64,000 nt of DNA from Aeromonas veronii (GCA_041319085.1 CP101033.1:3436501-3500500); one strand, 5' to 3'. Counted from the stretch's first letter, positions 17,751 through 27,225 are shown. A program made the numbers and translations. Notes: generated from the letters alone by a model not told the origin.

Positions 17751-17826
17751 TGGTGGTCGTTACTGGGATCGAACCAGTGACCCCCTCCTTGTAAGGGAGG
17801 TGCTCTCCCAGCTGAGCTAAACGACC
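17751..17826 (-). tRNA. tRNA-Val(TAC)
   Basis: 76 nt, CCA encoded, anticodon TAC. Separated from the first tRNA-Lys by a unique 31-nt spacer unlike the 16/17-nt spacers elsewhere. Confidence 0.97.
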
Positions 17827-17857
17827 TGGGAATTCTGTCTCCACCGAGTGGAAAAAA

Positions 17858-17933
17858 TGGTGGGTCGTGCTGGATTCGAACCAGCGACCAATTGATTAAA
17901 AGTCAACTGCTCTACCGACTGAGCTAACGACCC
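17858..17933 (-). tRNA. tRNA-Lys(TTT), first gene of the operon
   Basis: 76 nt, CCA encoded, anticodon TTT. It is promoter-proximal, about 50 bp downstream of the TAATAT box. Confidence 0.97.
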
Positions 17934-17984
17934 TCACCACGACCAGTTCCGACTGCATTACTGCTTCGGCTCTGACGGCGGCCT

Positions 17985-18012
17985 ATATTACGGATTTAAA
18001 TCTCTGGTGCAA
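17985..18012 (-). promoter_or_regulatory. tRNA operon promoter
   Basis: Read on the minus strand: TTGCAC (18007-18012), a 16-bp spacer, then TAATAT (17985-17990), followed by a GC-rich discriminator (GGCCGCC) typical of stringently controlled stable-RNA promoters. Confidence 0.75.
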
Positions 18013-18107
18013 CAGAAAGTTCGCAATTTAAATCCGTTTGCTCACTGTGCGTACAAATACGAGCTGTTTTTACAGTAGTGTTACGAAAACAGTGACATAC
18101 AGCAATG

Positions 18108-18911
18108 TTACAGCTTGGCCAGACTCTGTTTGGCCAACTGGGCTGGCGAGGTGTTGGGATAGCCCTTGATCACCTGCTCATAGAAGGATTTGGCTTCCGC
18201 CTTCTTGCCATCCAGCTGCGCCAGCATACCTAGCTTCAGCAGGGCATCGGCACGCTTGGGCGACTTGCTGAACTTGGTTGCCACCGTGGTGAACTGGGCA
18301 GCAGCGCCGGCTCGGTCACCCTTGTTGAACAGCAACTGGCCGAGCCAATAGTATGCATTGGGCACATAACCCGAATTGGGGTACTGCTTGATGAAACCCT
18401 GAAAAGCCGGAATGGCTTTGTCGTAGTTCTTCTCTTTGAGCACCATGTTGACCGCTGCGTCGTAGGCCTGATTCTCATCCTGATTGGTTGAGTAATTGGC
18501 TGCGGCGGCCGGTGTAGCAGCAGTTGCAGGGGCCGCGGCAGCCGGAGCAGCCTGCTTGCTGCTGGCAACCTTGTCGAGCTCCTGATAAAGCTGGCGTTGA
18601 CGCTCTTGCGACTGCTCCATCTGGTAGGTCTGCTGCTCCAGCTGACCACGCAGCTCGGAGACCTCCCCTTGCAGGGAGTCGACCTGCTGTTGCAATTCAG
18701 CTTGCAGCCGCAGACGAGCATTGAGGGTGCGCTCCAGCAGGGCAACCCTGTCTTCCAGACTGCCGGTCGGCACGATGGCGCCGTTGTTGCCGCTAAGAAC
18801 AACACCGCCACCCGAGTCACCGCTCAGATCGCTGACAGGAGCCGCCGCCTGCGCATTCAGAGCAACCAATACGGCCAGCGCAACAACAGCTTGCTTGTAC
18901 ACAGATTTCAT
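18108..18911 (-). CDS. cpoB: Cell division coordinator CpoB (YbgF)
   Basis: Periplasmic TolA-binding protein that links outer-membrane constriction to septal peptidoglycan synthesis by PBP1b in E. coli. The 267-residue protein starts at the ATG at 18911 and has a signal peptide (cleavage after LNAQA), an N-terminal trimerising coiled coil (about residues 45-110, heptads of Leu/Gln/Glu), an Ala/Pro-rich linker, and C-terminal TPR repeats (about 140-265, YDKAIPAFQGFIKQYPNSGY and so on). It is the last gene of the tol-pal cluster, immediately before the tRNA operon. Confidence 0.94.
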   Translation of the reverse strand: MKSVYKQAVVALAVLVALNAQAAAPVSDLSGDSGGGVVLSGNNGAIVPTGSLEDRVALLERTLNARLRLQAELQQQVDSLQGEVSELRGQLEQQTYQMEQSQERQRQLYQELDKVASSKQAAPAAAAPATAATPAAAANYSTNQDENQAYDAAVNMVLKEKNYDKAIPAFQGFIKQYPNSGYVPNAYYWLGQLLFNKGDRAGAAAQFTTVATKFSKSPKRADALLKLGMLAQLDGKKAEAKSFYEQVIKGYPNTSPAQLAKQSLAKL

Positions 18912-19028
18912 TCGGATCAAACCTTAGCGTTTAGGGCAAATAAAACGGCCAGCGCCATCGTCGCTCGCTTAGACAGATTTCATTCGGATCAAACCTTGGC
19001 GTTTAGTGCAAATAAAACGGCCATCGAA
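18901..19028 (-). repeat. 72-bp-offset duplication of the cpoB leader and start region
   Basis: About 55 bp around the cpoB start (Shine-Dalgarno region, ATG and first codons, plus the T-rich strand of the pal terminator) is repeated 72 bp upstream with few changes. The upstream copy begins ATGAAATCTGTC and stops at the fifth codon, leaving a four-residue MKSV open frame ahead of cpoB. Confidence 0.8.
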
Positions 19029-19036
19029 ATGGCCGT
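19011..19036 (-). terminator. Terminator after pal
   Basis: On the minus strand an 8-bp stem with a TTCG loop (19017-19024 with 19029-19036) is followed by TTTATTTGC, so it should partially separate pal from cpoB. Confidence 0.75.
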
Positions 19037-19069
19037 TTGCATCTAAACGAACGTCGTTCGGTTCAAACC

Positions 19070-19594
19070 TTAGTAAACCAGAACCGCACGGCGGTTTTTG
19101 GCAAAGGCATCCTCGGTGTGGGACATGTCCAGCGGCTTCTCTTCGCCATAGCTGACGATGGAGAGTTGCTCGGCCTGCACACCCAGGGTTTGCAGATACT
19201 TGGCTACAGCCTTGGCACGACGCTCGCCCAGGGCGATGTTGTACTCCGGAGTACCGCGCTCATCGGCGTGACCTTCGATCAGGACTTTTACGCTCGGACG
19301 CTCGCGCAGGTAGCTGGCGTGGGCATCCAGCAGATCAGCGTACTGACCCTGGATATCGTAACCGTCATACGGGAAGTAGATCACGTTGTCACGTTGCAGT
19401 GCTTCGAACTTCTGACGCATCTGCTCTTCCGGGGACAACATGCCGTTGGCGCCGTCAGTTTGTACACCGCCCATGCCGTCGGTCATACCTGATTCAGCGC
19501 CAGCTGCGTCAGAATCAGAAGAAGAGCTACAAGCGGCCAAGGTGAACAGTGGCAGTGCGATGGCCAAACCCTTGAGCAGTTTATTGAGTTGCAT
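19070..19594 (-). CDS. pal: Peptidoglycan-associated lipoprotein
   Basis: Outer-membrane lipoprotein that holds the outer membrane to peptidoglycan and binds TolB. At 174 residues it has lipobox LAAC (Cys22) followed by a Ser-rich linker and an OmpA-like domain (about 65-174). The peptidoglycan-binding segment is EGHADERGTPEYNIALGERR, with the conserved Asp and Arg that contact diaminopimelate. Start and length match enteric Pal. It lies 49 bp downstream of tolB. Confidence 0.97.
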   Translation of the reverse strand: MQLNKLLKGLAIALPLFTLAACSSSSDSDAAGAESGMTDGMGGVQTDGANGMLSPEEQMRQKFEALQRDNVIYFPYDGYDIQGQYADLLDAHASYLRERPSVKVLIEGHADERGTPEYNIALGERRAKAVAKYLQTLGVQAEQLSIVSYGEEKPLDMSHTEDAFAKNRRAVLVY

Positions 19595-19643
19595 GCTTTT
19601 TCCTTAAACCTTTATAACAAAACAAAAAACAATTGGATTTTTA

Positions 19644-20969
19644 TCAATTCAAGAAGGGCGACCAAGCTGGTGCACGAATTTCACCGCTACTGGTCGGAAG
19701 CACCGCCTTGAAGCGACCATCAGTCGACACCAACGCGAGACTCTTACGACCCTGATAGATGGTGGCATAAATGATCATGCTGCCATTGGGAGCCACACTT
19801 GGCGACTCATCCAGAGCACTCTGAGTAAGGACCAGCAGGGCATTGTTTTCCATGTCCTGACGGGCGATACGATACTGTCCCTGAACACGGGTCACCATCA
19901 CCATGATCTTGCCATCAGGCGTGATGGATGCACCCTGGTTGGATTCACCTTCCCAAGTCATCCGGCGAGTCATACCAGTCGCCAAATTTACGCTATAAAT
20001 CTGGGGTTTGCCACCACGTTCAGAGGTGAACAACAAATTTTGCCCATCCGGCATCCAGGAGGGTTCGGTGTCGATCACCCGGCTGGTTGTCACCCTTGTC
20101 AGCTGCTTGCTCGCGACATCAACCACATAGAGGTTCGGTGAACCATCTTTGGATAGAACGATAGCCAGACGACGACCATCCGGAGACCACTCCGGCGCCC
20201 CGTTGATACCACGGTAACTGGTGATCAGGCTGCGCTGCTGGGTGTAGATGTCCTGCACGTAGATTTCGGATTTCTGATTCTCGAAGCTCACATAGGCCAG
20301 CTTGCTGCCATCCGGCGACCAAGAGGGTGACATCAGCGGCTCGCGGGAGCGCAGCAGGGTCTTCTCGTTGTAACCATCGTAGTCGGCGATCCGCAGCTGA
20401 TAGGGGAACTGGGTACCCTGCTGTACGGAGACGTAAGCCAGGCGGGTCAGGAAGGCACCACGTTCACCAGTCAGACGCTCATAGACGATATCGGAGATAC
20501 GGTGGGCAAACTGGCGCATCTGGGCACCCGGAATGGTCGCCATGCGGCTATCCAGAATGTAACCGTTGCTCTCGCCGCCTTGCGCCTTGGCCAGTTGGCC
20601 TTTAAGCACATCGACCAGCTCGAAGTTGATCTTGTAGGTGCCGTCACCAACGGCTGCGATGGAACCGACCACCACGGCCTCAACCCCTTGGGAGGCCCAG
20701 GGCGCGAAGTTGATCTCGCTGCTGCTGCTCGGGGTCTGCGGCATCTGGCCACGGGCCAGCGGCTTGAACTTGCCGCTGCGCATCAGGTCGTTGGAGACCA
20801 CTTCCGCGATGTCCTGCGGCAACTGCCCGTTGCCTTCCCACTTGAAGGGAGCGATGGCGATGGGGCGTGCGCTATCAATACCGCCGGTGATGACGATGTC
20901 TAGGGCCGCCTGGGCACTCTGGCCCAACAACAAACAGCCAACCAAAGCAAAAAATACTTTTCTGATCAT
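19644..20969 (-). CDS. tolB: Tol-Pal system beta-propeller protein TolB
   Basis: Periplasmic protein that shuttles between Pal and TolA. Its 441 residues comprise a signal peptide (cleavage near SAQA), an N-terminal D1 domain carrying the TolA-binding N-terminus ([17 protein letters not shown]), and a C-terminal six-bladed WD-like propeller with repeated [11 protein letters not shown] / [11 protein letters not shown] blades. It lies 106 bp after tolA, a gap long enough to hold its own promoter. Confidence 0.97.
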   Translation of the reverse strand: MIRKVFFALVGCLLLGQSAQAALDIVITGGIDSARPIAIAPFKWEGNGQLPQDIAEVVSNDLMRSGKFKPLARGQMPQTPSSSSEINFAPWASQGVEAVVVGSIAAVGDGTYKINFELVDVLKGQLAKAQGGESNGYILDSRMATIPGAQMRQFAHRISDIVYERLTGERGAFLTRLAYVSVQQGTQFPYQLRIADYDGYNEKTLLRSREPLMSPSWSPDGSKLAYVSFENQKSEIYVQDIYTQQRSLITSYRGINGAPEWSPDGRRLAIVLSKDGSPNLYVVDVASKQLTRVTTSRVIDTEPSWMPDGQNLLFTSERGGKPQIYSVNLATGMTRRMTWEGESNQGASITPDGKIMVMVTRVQGQYRIARQDMENNALLVLTQSALDESPSVAPNGSMIIYATIYQGRKSLALVSTDGRFKAVLPTSSGEIRAPAWSPFLN

Positions 20970-21075
20970 GGCTTAAATACTCGGTTCCAATAAAAATGAG
21001 CGGTTAAATTCCTTTCTCTACGAGACGCTGCCAACCACTTGTAAACAACATCGTTTCATCGCGGTTTTATCGCAC

Positions 21076-22209
21076 TTAGATACTCGGTTCTAACTTCAGG
21101 TTAAATTCCTTCAACATCTCGAATGCCGCAGGATCCTTCGGTACCGGCAGTTGATTGGCCTTCAATACGGCCGCCTTGCCTGAACGACATACCGCCGGGT
21201 CACCCTGGCCGTTATCTACCGATACGACAAAGCCACTGCTCGCAAGACGCACGCCGATAGTACATGTTTTGCCCCGCATGGTGGGATCCAAAATCATATA
21301 TCGCTCAACAGTCGCCTTGATGAGTGCCGCGTATTTGTCGACTTCGCCCTGCGCTGCTGCCGATGCTGCCTGACTGCGGGCATTGGCTTCAGCCGACAGT
21401 TGCTGCTGCATCATATCTTCCATCTCTTTTTGCAGCTTGGCTTGCTCGGCTGCTTTACGCTTGCGCTCAGCCGCGATCTTGGCCTGCTTGTCGGCCTCTG
21501 CCTTGGCTTTCTTCTCGGCGTCAGCTTTTGCCTTTTTCTCAGCCTCTTCCTTGGCCTGCTTTTCAGCCTCGGCTTTGGCTTTTTTCTCAGCGTCTGCCTT
21601 GGCTTTCTTCTCGGCTTCGGCTTTGGCCTTCTTGTCCGCCTCCGCTTTCTTGGCCTTGGCTTCTGCCGCCTTGGCCTTCTCTTCGGCCTCTTTCTTCTCT
21701 TGTTCCTGTTTCTTCTTCAGCGCCAGCGCCTTGCTCTCGGCTTCCGCCGCTTTACGCTCGGCTTCGGCTTTCTTGGTCTTCTGCTCTTCCAGCTTGCGGG
21801 CTTCCTCGGCTTTTTGGGCCTTCTCCTCCGCCTGCTTCTGCTCGGCAACTTTCTTCTGCTTCTCGGCCTCGGCCTTGCGGGTGGCCTCTTCGGCCTGCTT
21901 GCGCTTGGTCTCGGCGATGCGAAGCTGCTCCTGTTTCTGAGCCAGCTCGCGCTTGGCGATGTCCGTGTCTTCCTTATCCTTCTCTTTCTCTACCTTCTGC
22001 GGCTTGGGCTGAGATTTCTGCTGCTGGATCTGCTTGGCCTGCTCGTTGAGGAAGTTCTCGTCGAGCATGACGGCATTGACGATCTGCCCCTTCGATTCGG
22101 GTCGTTTCGGTTTGCTGAAATCGAGCCCGACAAACAGGATGATGCCGATGATCAGGTGCAGCAGAAACGACGCGATGAGATAACCGGAAATACCACGCTT
22201 CACATCCAT
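21076..22209 (-). CDS. tolA: Tol-Pal envelope-spanning protein TolA
   Basis: Inner-membrane anchored rod that transmits proton-motive force from TolQR to Pal/TolB. Its 377 residues have a cytoplasmic start, one transmembrane helix (about residues 11-31, YLIASFLLHLIIGIILFVGL), a long Lys/Ala/Glu helical domain II (about 60-290, with many KKAKAEAE-like repeats) and a globular C-terminal domain III (about 300-377) with the paired cysteines CTIGVRL and AVCRSGKA. Low-complexity repeats make length variation between strains likely. Confidence 0.96.
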   Translation of the reverse strand: MDVKRGISGYLIASFLLHLIIGIILFVGLDFSKPKRPESKGQIVNAVMLDENFLNEQAKQIQQQKSQPKPQKVEKEKDKEDTDIAKRELAQKQEQLRIAETKRKQAEEATRKAEAEKQKKVAEQKQAEEKAQKAEEARKLEEQKTKKAEAERKAAEAESKALALKKKQEQEKKEAEEKAKAAEAKAKKAEADKKAKAEAEKKAKADAEKKAKAEAEKQAKEEAEKKAKADAEKKAKAEADKQAKIAAERKRKAAEQAKLQKEMEDMMQQQLSAEANARSQAASAAAQGEVDKYAALIKATVERYMILDPTMRGKTCTIGVRLASSGFVVSVDNGQGDPAVCRSGKAAVLKANQLPVPKDPAAFEMLKEFNLKLEPSI

Positions 22210-22214
22210 CTCCG

Positions 22215-22661
22215 TTAGTTCACCGGATCTGTCATCAGGCCAACCTGAGGCACACCCGCTTTCTTGAGGGCCACCATCAACAGGATCACCTCTTCGTAGC
22301 GCACGGCCTTATCACCCGCAACCACCACGGGAGCATTCTGGTTGATCGCCAGATAGCCCATGGCTTTTTCGGTGATGTATTGCTGCATCGCCTCTGGCGT
22401 GCCGCTCGGCACCGGCTCGTCATCGGCTTCGCCAGCCTTGATGACATACTCGCCTTCGGTATTGACGCTGACGATGAAGGGCGGCTTGGTATCTTCCGGC
22501 AACTGCTCGGATTCAGCCTGAGGCAGATCCACCTTGACCCCTTGCGTGATCACCGGCGTGACCGCCATAAAGATGATAAGCAGCACCAGCATGACGTCGA
22601 TATAGGGAACCACGTTGATCTCGGCCACCTTCTTGCGCCGGATCCGCTGATAGGTTTGCAT
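22215..22661 (-). CDS. tolR: Tol-Pal system protein TolR
   Basis: ExbD/TolR-family component of the TolQR proton channel. Its 148 residues have one transmembrane helix (about 17-37) with the essential Asp in VPYIDVMLVLLIIFM, and a periplasmic domain. The ATG overlaps the tolQ stop (TAATG arrangement), as in other Tol operons, implying coupled translation. It lies 5 bp before tolA. Confidence 0.97.
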   Translation of the reverse strand: MQTYQRIRRKKVAEINVVPYIDVMLVLLIIFMAVTPVITQGVKVDLPQAESEQLPEDTKPPFIVSVNTEGEYVIKAGEADDEPVPSGTPEAMQQYITEKAMGYLAINQNAPVVVAGDKAVRYEEVILLMVALKKAGVPQVGLMTDPVN

Positions 22662-23353
22662 TACTGATCACCCTGCTGCTGCTGTGCAATTTGACGGTTC
22701 AGAATGGTGGTGAACTCATCCATGAAGTTGGCGTAGGCGTTCTCCAGCTTCTCTACCTTATTGGTAAAGCGGTTATAGAAAATAACCGCCGGGATAGCGG
22801 CAAACAGGCCCATTGCAGTCGCGATCAGCGCTTCCGCGATACCCGGTGCCACCATCTGCAGGGTGGCCTGCTGAACCTGACCCAGGGCGATAAAGGCGTT
22901 CATGATCCCCCAGACGGTACCAAACAGACCAATATAGGGGCTGATGGAGCCGATGGTCGCCAGCACCGGCAGATTGGATTCAAGCTCATCGACTGCACGG
23001 GAGAGGGAGACACGCATGGCACGATAAGTACCATCCATCACCGCATCCTGACCACGGGCACCGGCCTTGAGCAAGCGGGCATACTCCTTGAAGCCGGAGT
23101 AGAAGATATCCTCCATGCCTTCGATATCATCGCGGCGGGAAGAGGACTCCTGATAGAGGCGATTGAGGTCGACCCCTGACCAGAATCTGTCTTCAAACTG
23201 TTCCGATGCGAGATTGGCCGCCTTGATCGCCTTGGAGCGCTGGATAATCAGCGCCCAGGAGACAATAGACATGCTCATCAGGGTCATCATGACCAGTTTT
23301 ACCAACAGGCTAGCTTGCCAAAACAGGCCAATAAACGAAATTTCAGCGTGCAC
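22661..23353 (-). CDS. tolQ: Tol-Pal system protein TolQ
   Basis: MotA/TolQ/ExbB-family subunit that surrounds TolR and uses proton flow. Its 230 residues have three transmembrane helices (about 15-38, 135-160 and 168-195). The conserved [13 protein letters not shown] segment of helix 2 and the threonine in [13 protein letters not shown] of helix 3 line the channel. Overlaps ybgC by 11 bp upstream and tolR by one base downstream. Confidence 0.97.
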   Translation of the reverse strand: MHAEISFIGLFWQASLLVKLVMMTLMSMSIVSWALIIQRSKAIKAANLASEQFEDRFWSGVDLNRLYQESSSRRDDIEGMEDIFYSGFKEYARLLKAGARGQDAVMDGTYRAMRVSLSRAVDELESNLPVLATIGSISPYIGLFGTVWGIMNAFIALGQVQQATLQMVAPGIAEALIATAMGLFAAIPAVIFYNRFTNKVEKLENAYANFMDEFTTILNRQIAQQQQGDQ

Positions 23354-23750
23354 TTAACAGCACTCCCTTGATTTTTTCAGGTATAGCAACAGGTTTCATT
23401 TGCGGATGACTGACACAGGCTATCTGTACCATGGCCTGGGTGATCAGTCGTCCATCAGCCGCCAGGATCTGCTGCGAAAAGCGCAGGGATGCGCGTTTCA
23501 CTTCAATCACTTGCGTTAATACATTCAATAATTCATTAAAACGGGCCGCCGAGCGGAAATCGATCTCTGTTCGACTCACCACGAAGGCATACCCCTCCTG
23601 CAGCCAGACGTCCTGTTCGACCCCTTTGGCACGAAGAAACTCGGTGCGAGCACGTTCCATAAACTTGAGATAATTGGCGTTGTAGACGATGCCCCCGGCG
23701 TCGGTGTCTTCGTAGTAGACACGCACCGGAAACTCAAAGACTTCCCCCAT
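23343..23750 (-). CDS. ybgC: Acyl-CoA thioesterase YbgC (Tol-Pal associated)
   Basis: Hot-dog fold thioesterase first gene of the tol cluster; known members act on short-chain or acyl-ACP/CoA thioesters and associate with phospholipid enzymes. Its 135 residues carry the 4HBT motif [19 protein letters not shown] with the catalytic Asp (residue about 17) and the downstream helix [11 protein letters not shown]. 105 bp, including a strong hairpin, separate it from ybgE, so a tol promoter may lie there. Confidence 0.96.
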   Translation of the reverse strand: MGEVFEFPVRVYYEDTDAGGIVYNANYLKFMERARTEFLRAKGVEQDVWLQEGYAFVVSRTEIDFRSAARFNELLNVLTQVIEVKRASLRFSQQILAADGRLITQAMVQIACVSHPQMKPVAIPEKIKGVLLSAR

Positions 23751-23818
23751 AACAATCTGTGATCCATTCGACAGTCAGATGGGGGGCTATCATAACGCAG
23801 GGCTGAATAGGAAAGAAG

Positions 23819-23857
23819 CAGGGGGAGACAGGGAAATCCTGCCTCCCCCCGTTTTTT
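23819..23857. terminator. Large hairpin between ybgE and ybgC
   Basis: A G-rich arm (GGGGGAGACAGG, about 23821-23833) pairs with CCTGCCTCCCCC (about 23838-23849). On the plus strand it is followed by GTTTTTT; on the minus (operon) strand only by pyrimidine-rich sequence. It probably attenuates transcription between the cyd and tol units. Confidence 0.45.
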
Positions 23858-24167
23858 ATGACAGGAAATATGAATGTGTCAGCCAGAGGCCATACAACAA
23901 ACTGGGCCAGGCGAGCCAGGGGTTGAACAGCACACGTCCGGGCAGGCTTTTCAGATGAAAGCCCAGCCCGTTAAGTACGCCACAACAGACGGCCCACATC
24001 AGCCAGGGAGCAAGCCAATGGCCATGCTCGCTGGTGTTGGCGGCGATCAGATTGGGGGCCTGTAAAATAGCGACGGCCAACAAGGCCGCCGCGACTAACA
24101 TCAACCCCTGCCACGGCTGGCGCTCCAGTGGAGCGGCCAGCCTGGCGAGTCGATCACTTGTTTTCAT
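23856..24167 (-). CDS. ybgE: Cyd operon protein YbgE
   Basis: Small inner-membrane protein regularly found after cydABX; its role is unclear. The 103-residue form starts at the ATG at 24167, inside the end of cydX (14-bp overlap). Three hydrophobic segments are visible (LMLVAAALLAVAIL, WLMWAVCCGVLNGLGFHL and a C-terminal LLYGLWLTHSYF). An open frame upstream of this start overlaps cydX and lacks similarity. Confidence 0.88.
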   Translation of the reverse strand: MKTSDRLARLAAPLERQPWQGLMLVAAALLAVAILQAPNLIAANTSEHGHWLAPWLMWAVCCGVLNGLGFHLKSLPGRVLFNPWLAWPSLLYGLWLTHSYFLS

Positions 24168-24270
24168 CGATCTGACGATCCATGTTCTCGGTGTGTTCCA
24201 GCCACAGCGCATTGATGATGCCAAATGCACAGGCCAACAACAGCCCCAGGATCCAGGTGAAATACCACAT
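24154..24270 (-). CDS. cydX: Cytochrome bd-I oxidase subunit CydX
   Basis: A 38-residue single-pass membrane protein beginning MWYFTWILGLLLACAFGI, with the Trp-Tyr-Phe-X-Trp-Ile-Leu-Gly start and conserved Glu (LEHTENMD) that define CydX. It stabilises the haem b595/d site of cytochrome bd. It lies 14 bp after cydB and overlaps ybgE. It is easily missed by gene finders because of its size. Confidence 0.95.
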   Translation of the reverse strand: MWYFTWILGLLLACAFGIINALWLEHTENMDRQIDENK

Positions 24271-24284
24271 TGTCAGCGCACCTC

Positions 24285-25421
24285 TTAATAGAGAGATTGT
24301 TGGTTATCTTCGATGTGCTTGTTGGTTACCCGGCCAAACATCTTGATGTAAGTCCAGAGGGTGTAACCCAGCACAATCGGTACGAAGATCGCTGCTGCCA
24401 CCGTCATCACCTGCAAGGTGTTGAAGGAGGCGGTAGCATCCCACATGGTCAGGCTCAGTGACGGCTCAAGGCTTGAGGGCATCACGAACGGGAACATGGA
24501 GAAACCGGCAGTGAGGATGACCCCGGCAATCGCCAGCGAGGAGCTGGTAAACGCCAGCCAACCGATGTTCATGCGGGCAAACAGCGCAGTCAGCAGGCTC
24601 ATGGCCAGACCCAGTACCGGGGCAGCCACCATCCACGGATAGAGGGTGTAGTTGTTCATCCAGGCACCAGCCTGCAGGACAACTTCCTTGTTCATCGGAT
24701 TGGATACTGCGTCAGTCGCGGCAGCCTTGACGATGACATACCCTTCCATACCGCTTACCCACCAACCCGCGGCAGCAAACAGCACCAGGGTTACCAGTGA
24801 GCAGATCATGGCGGCAGTGCGGGAACGCGCCAGCACTTCACCGTCGGTCTTCATCATCAACCAGGTTGCGCCCTGGGTGAGCAGCATGAACAGGCTCACC
24901 AGACCAGCCAGAATGCCGAACGGGTTAAGCAGGCCAAAGAAGTTGCCGTGATAGGTCAACATCATGAACTGGTTAAACTCGAACGGAACACCTTGCAGCA
25001 GGTTGCCAAAGGCCACACCAAACACGATGGGTGGTACGGCACTACCGGCGAACAAGGCCCAATCCCAGTTACTGCGCCATTTGGCATCAGCACGCAGCGA
25101 GCGGTACTTGAAGCCGACCGGACGCAGGAACAGTGCCATCAGCGTCAGGATCATGGCGATGTAGAAGCCGGAGAAGGTCGCGGCATACACCATCGGCCAG
25201 GCGGCGAACAAGGCACCACCGGCAGTGACCAGCCAAACCTGGTTTCCTTCCCAGTGCGGCCCCATGGTGTTGAGCATCACGCGGCGCTCGACATCTTTCT
25301 TGCCGACGAACGGGAGCAGTGCGCCTACCCCCATATCGAAGCCGTCAGTGATGGCAAAACCGATCAGCAGTACGCCGACCAGAGCCCACCAGATGACACG
25401 CAGAGTTTCGTAATCAAACAT
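24285..25421 (-). CDS. cydB: Cytochrome bd ubiquinol oxidase subunit II
   Basis: Membrane subunit of the high-affinity quinol oxidase. Its 378 residues have the typical start MFDYETLRVIWWALVGVLLIGFAITDGFDMGVG and about eight or nine transmembrane helices. The conserved Glu/Asp-containing proton-path region GFDMGVGALLPFVGKKDVERR and the NTMGPHWEGNQVWLV motif are intact. It starts 11 bp after cydA. Confidence 0.97.
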   Translation of the reverse strand: MFDYETLRVIWWALVGVLLIGFAITDGFDMGVGALLPFVGKKDVERRVMLNTMGPHWEGNQVWLVTAGGALFAAWPMVYAATFSGFYIAMILTLMALFLRPVGFKYRSLRADAKWRSNWDWALFAGSAVPPIVFGVAFGNLLQGVPFEFNQFMMLTYHGNFFGLLNPFGILAGLVSLFMLLTQGATWLMMKTDGEVLARSRTAAMICSLVTLVLFAAAGWWVSGMEGYVIVKAAATDAVSNPMNKEVVLQAGAWMNNYTLYPWMVAAPVLGLAMSLLTALFARMNIGWLAFTSSSLAIAGVILTAGFSMFPFVMPSSLEPSLSLTMWDATASFNTLQVMTVAAAIFVPIVLGYTLWTYIKMFGRVTNKHIEDNQQSLY

Positions 25422-25432
25422 GGTCGCTCTCC

Positions 25433-26989
25433 TTATGCCTTGATCTGTTCAAAGTGATACTTGCCAGTCTTCAGGCTGCTGGGGCCAAGACGGGCATACT
25501 TGAACATCAGGTACATCTCGATAACCAGCAGTACGGTATAGAACAGGCAGATACCGATCAGAGAGAACCAGATCTCGGCTGCAGGCAAGTTGGATGCAGA
25601 GAGGGAAGTCGGCAACACCTCTGCAATGGTCCACGGTTGGCGACCATATTCAGCCACAAACCAGCCAGCTTCGATCGCGATCCACGGCAGCGGGATACCC
25701 CACAGCAGACCCTTGAGCAGCCACTTGCGCTCACCGATACGGTGACGAGCACTGTCATAGAAGGCCAGACCGATCAGCACCAGCATCAGCATGCCGGTTG
25801 CCACCATGATGCGGAAGGCGAAGAACAGCGGCAGTACCTGCGGGATGGAGTCATCCACCGCGGCCTTGATCTGATCGTCAGTCGCGTCGGTCACGTTGCT
25901 GGTGTAACGCTTGAGCAGCAGACCGTAGCCCAGATCCTGCTTCACTTCGTCGAAGCGAGCGCGGGTCTCGTCAGACTTGTCACCGGATTGCAGCTTGGTC
26001 AGCAAATCGTAAGCGGTCATACCGTTGCGGACGCGCAGTTCGTGTTCGCTCTTCAGATCCTTCAGACCAGTGACCTGACCGTCCAGAGAACGGGTCGCGA
26101 TAATGCCCAGGGCATAGGGGATCTTGATGGCGTAGTCGGTGCGCATCTCTTCCTGATTCGGAATACCGAACAGGGTAAAGGCGGCCGGAGCGGGCTCAGT
26201 TTCCCACTCGGCTTCGATAGCGGCCAGTTTTACCTTCTGCACTTCACCGGTCTCGTAACCGGATTCGTCACCGAGGATCAGCACGGACACGATGGAAGCC
26301 ATACCGAACGCAGCGGCAATGGCGAAGGAGCGACGGGCAAACGCCACATCACGATTCTTCAACAGGTAGTAGGAGGAGATACCCAGCACAAACATGGCGC
26401 CACAGGTATAGCCAGCCGCCACCGTGTGGACGAACTTGACCTGAGCAACCGGGTTGAGCACCACGTCAGCGAAGCTCATCATCTCCATCCGCATGGATTC
26501 GAAGTTGAACTCGGCACCGACCGGGTTCTGCATCCAGCCGTTGGCGACCAGGATCCAGAGGGCGGAGAGGTTGGTACCCAGCGCCATCAACCAGGTGGCG
26601 ACCAGATGCTGATGCTTGCTCAGACGATCCCAACCAAAGAAGAACATACCGACGAAGGTGGACTCTAGGAAGAAGGCCATCAGCCCTTCGATAGCCAGCG
26701 GGGCGCCGAAGATATCACCAACATAATGGGAGTAGTACGCCCAGTTCGTCCCGAACTGGAACTCCATGGCCAGGCCTGTGGTGACCCCCAGGGCAAAGTT
26801 GATACCAAACAACTTACCCCAGAATTTGGTCATGTCCCGGTAGATGGTGTTGTTGGTCATCACATAGACGGATTCCATGATCGCCAGGAGAAAGGCCATT
26901 CCCAGCGTCAAGGGTACAAACAAAAAGTGATAAAGGGCCGTCGCAGCGAACTGGAACCGCGATAGGTCTACCACATGCTCAGCAATCAT
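25433..26989 (-). CDS. cydA: Cytochrome bd ubiquinol oxidase subunit I
   Basis: Haem-bearing catalytic subunit that oxidises ubiquinol and reduces oxygen to water at low oxygen tension. Its 518 residues show the N-terminal haem ligand His in [13 protein letters not shown], a second His in FVHTVAAGY, and the Met ligand region FRIMVATGM. The Q-loop with [20 protein letters not shown] is present. The upstream region has two perfect FNR-type boxes, so oxygen-responsive control is expected. Confidence 0.97.
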   Translation of the reverse strand: MIAEHVVDLSRFQFAATALYHFLFVPLTLGMAFLLAIMESVYVMTNNTIYRDMTKFWGKLFGINFALGVTTGLAMEFQFGTNWAYYSHYVGDIFGAPLAIEGLMAFFLESTFVGMFFFGWDRLSKHQHLVATWLMALGTNLSALWILVANGWMQNPVGAEFNFESMRMEMMSFADVVLNPVAQVKFVHTVAAGYTCGAMFVLGISSYYLLKNRDVAFARRSFAIAAAFGMASIVSVLILGDESGYETGEVQKVKLAAIEAEWETEPAPAAFTLFGIPNQEEMRTDYAIKIPYALGIIATRSLDGQVTGLKDLKSEHELRVRNGMTAYDLLTKLQSGDKSDETRARFDEVKQDLGYGLLLKRYTSNVTDATDDQIKAAVDDSIPQVLPLFFAFRIMVATGMLMLVLIGLAFYDSARHRIGERKWLLKGLLWGIPLPWIAIEAGWFVAEYGRQPWTIAEVLPTSLSASNLPAAEIWFSLIGICLFYTVLLVIEMYLMFKYARLGPSSLKTGKYHFEQIKA

Positions 26990-27072
26990 GATGTTTCCTC
27001 ACCGATTATTGGCACGGCTATTTTAAGTTTTAAGCACAAAGCTTCCGTTGGAGGTTATCGAATGAGCCTTAT

Positions 27073-27086
27073 TGTGACGTGTCACA
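27073..27086. promoter_or_regulatory. TGTGA/TCACA inverted repeat upstream of cydA
   Basis: TGTGA and TCACA are separated by 4 bp, not the 6 bp expected for CRP, so the binding protein is uncertain. The site lies 84 bp upstream of cydA. Confidence 0.35.
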
Positions 27087-27225
27087 ACAAAACGCGTTCA
27101 GTAACCACTGACATTAACAACAAGGCAATACAAGAACACAAATAAAGCTAATGTTTAACAATTACAAAACAATCAGCCTAAATTTATTCTCGCCCATGAT
27201 GACCGGGTTTTTATATCACCTTTAT

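Larger units (their letters stand above)
16791..17933 (-). repeat. Tandem array of six Lys-Val tRNA pairs
   Basis: The unit is about 191-194 bp (Val starts at 16791, 16985, 17176, 17368, 17559 and 17751). Spacer lengths alternate 17, 16, 17, 16, 17 and 31 nt, so the true repeat is a four-gene 383-bp unit. This is direct sequence evidence for stepwise amplification by unequal recombination. Confidence 0.95.

Noticed and set aside
25454..26668. A 404-codon open frame opposite cydA
   Set aside because: Antisense shadow rich in His/Gln/Gly with no domain pattern; cydA explains the sequence.
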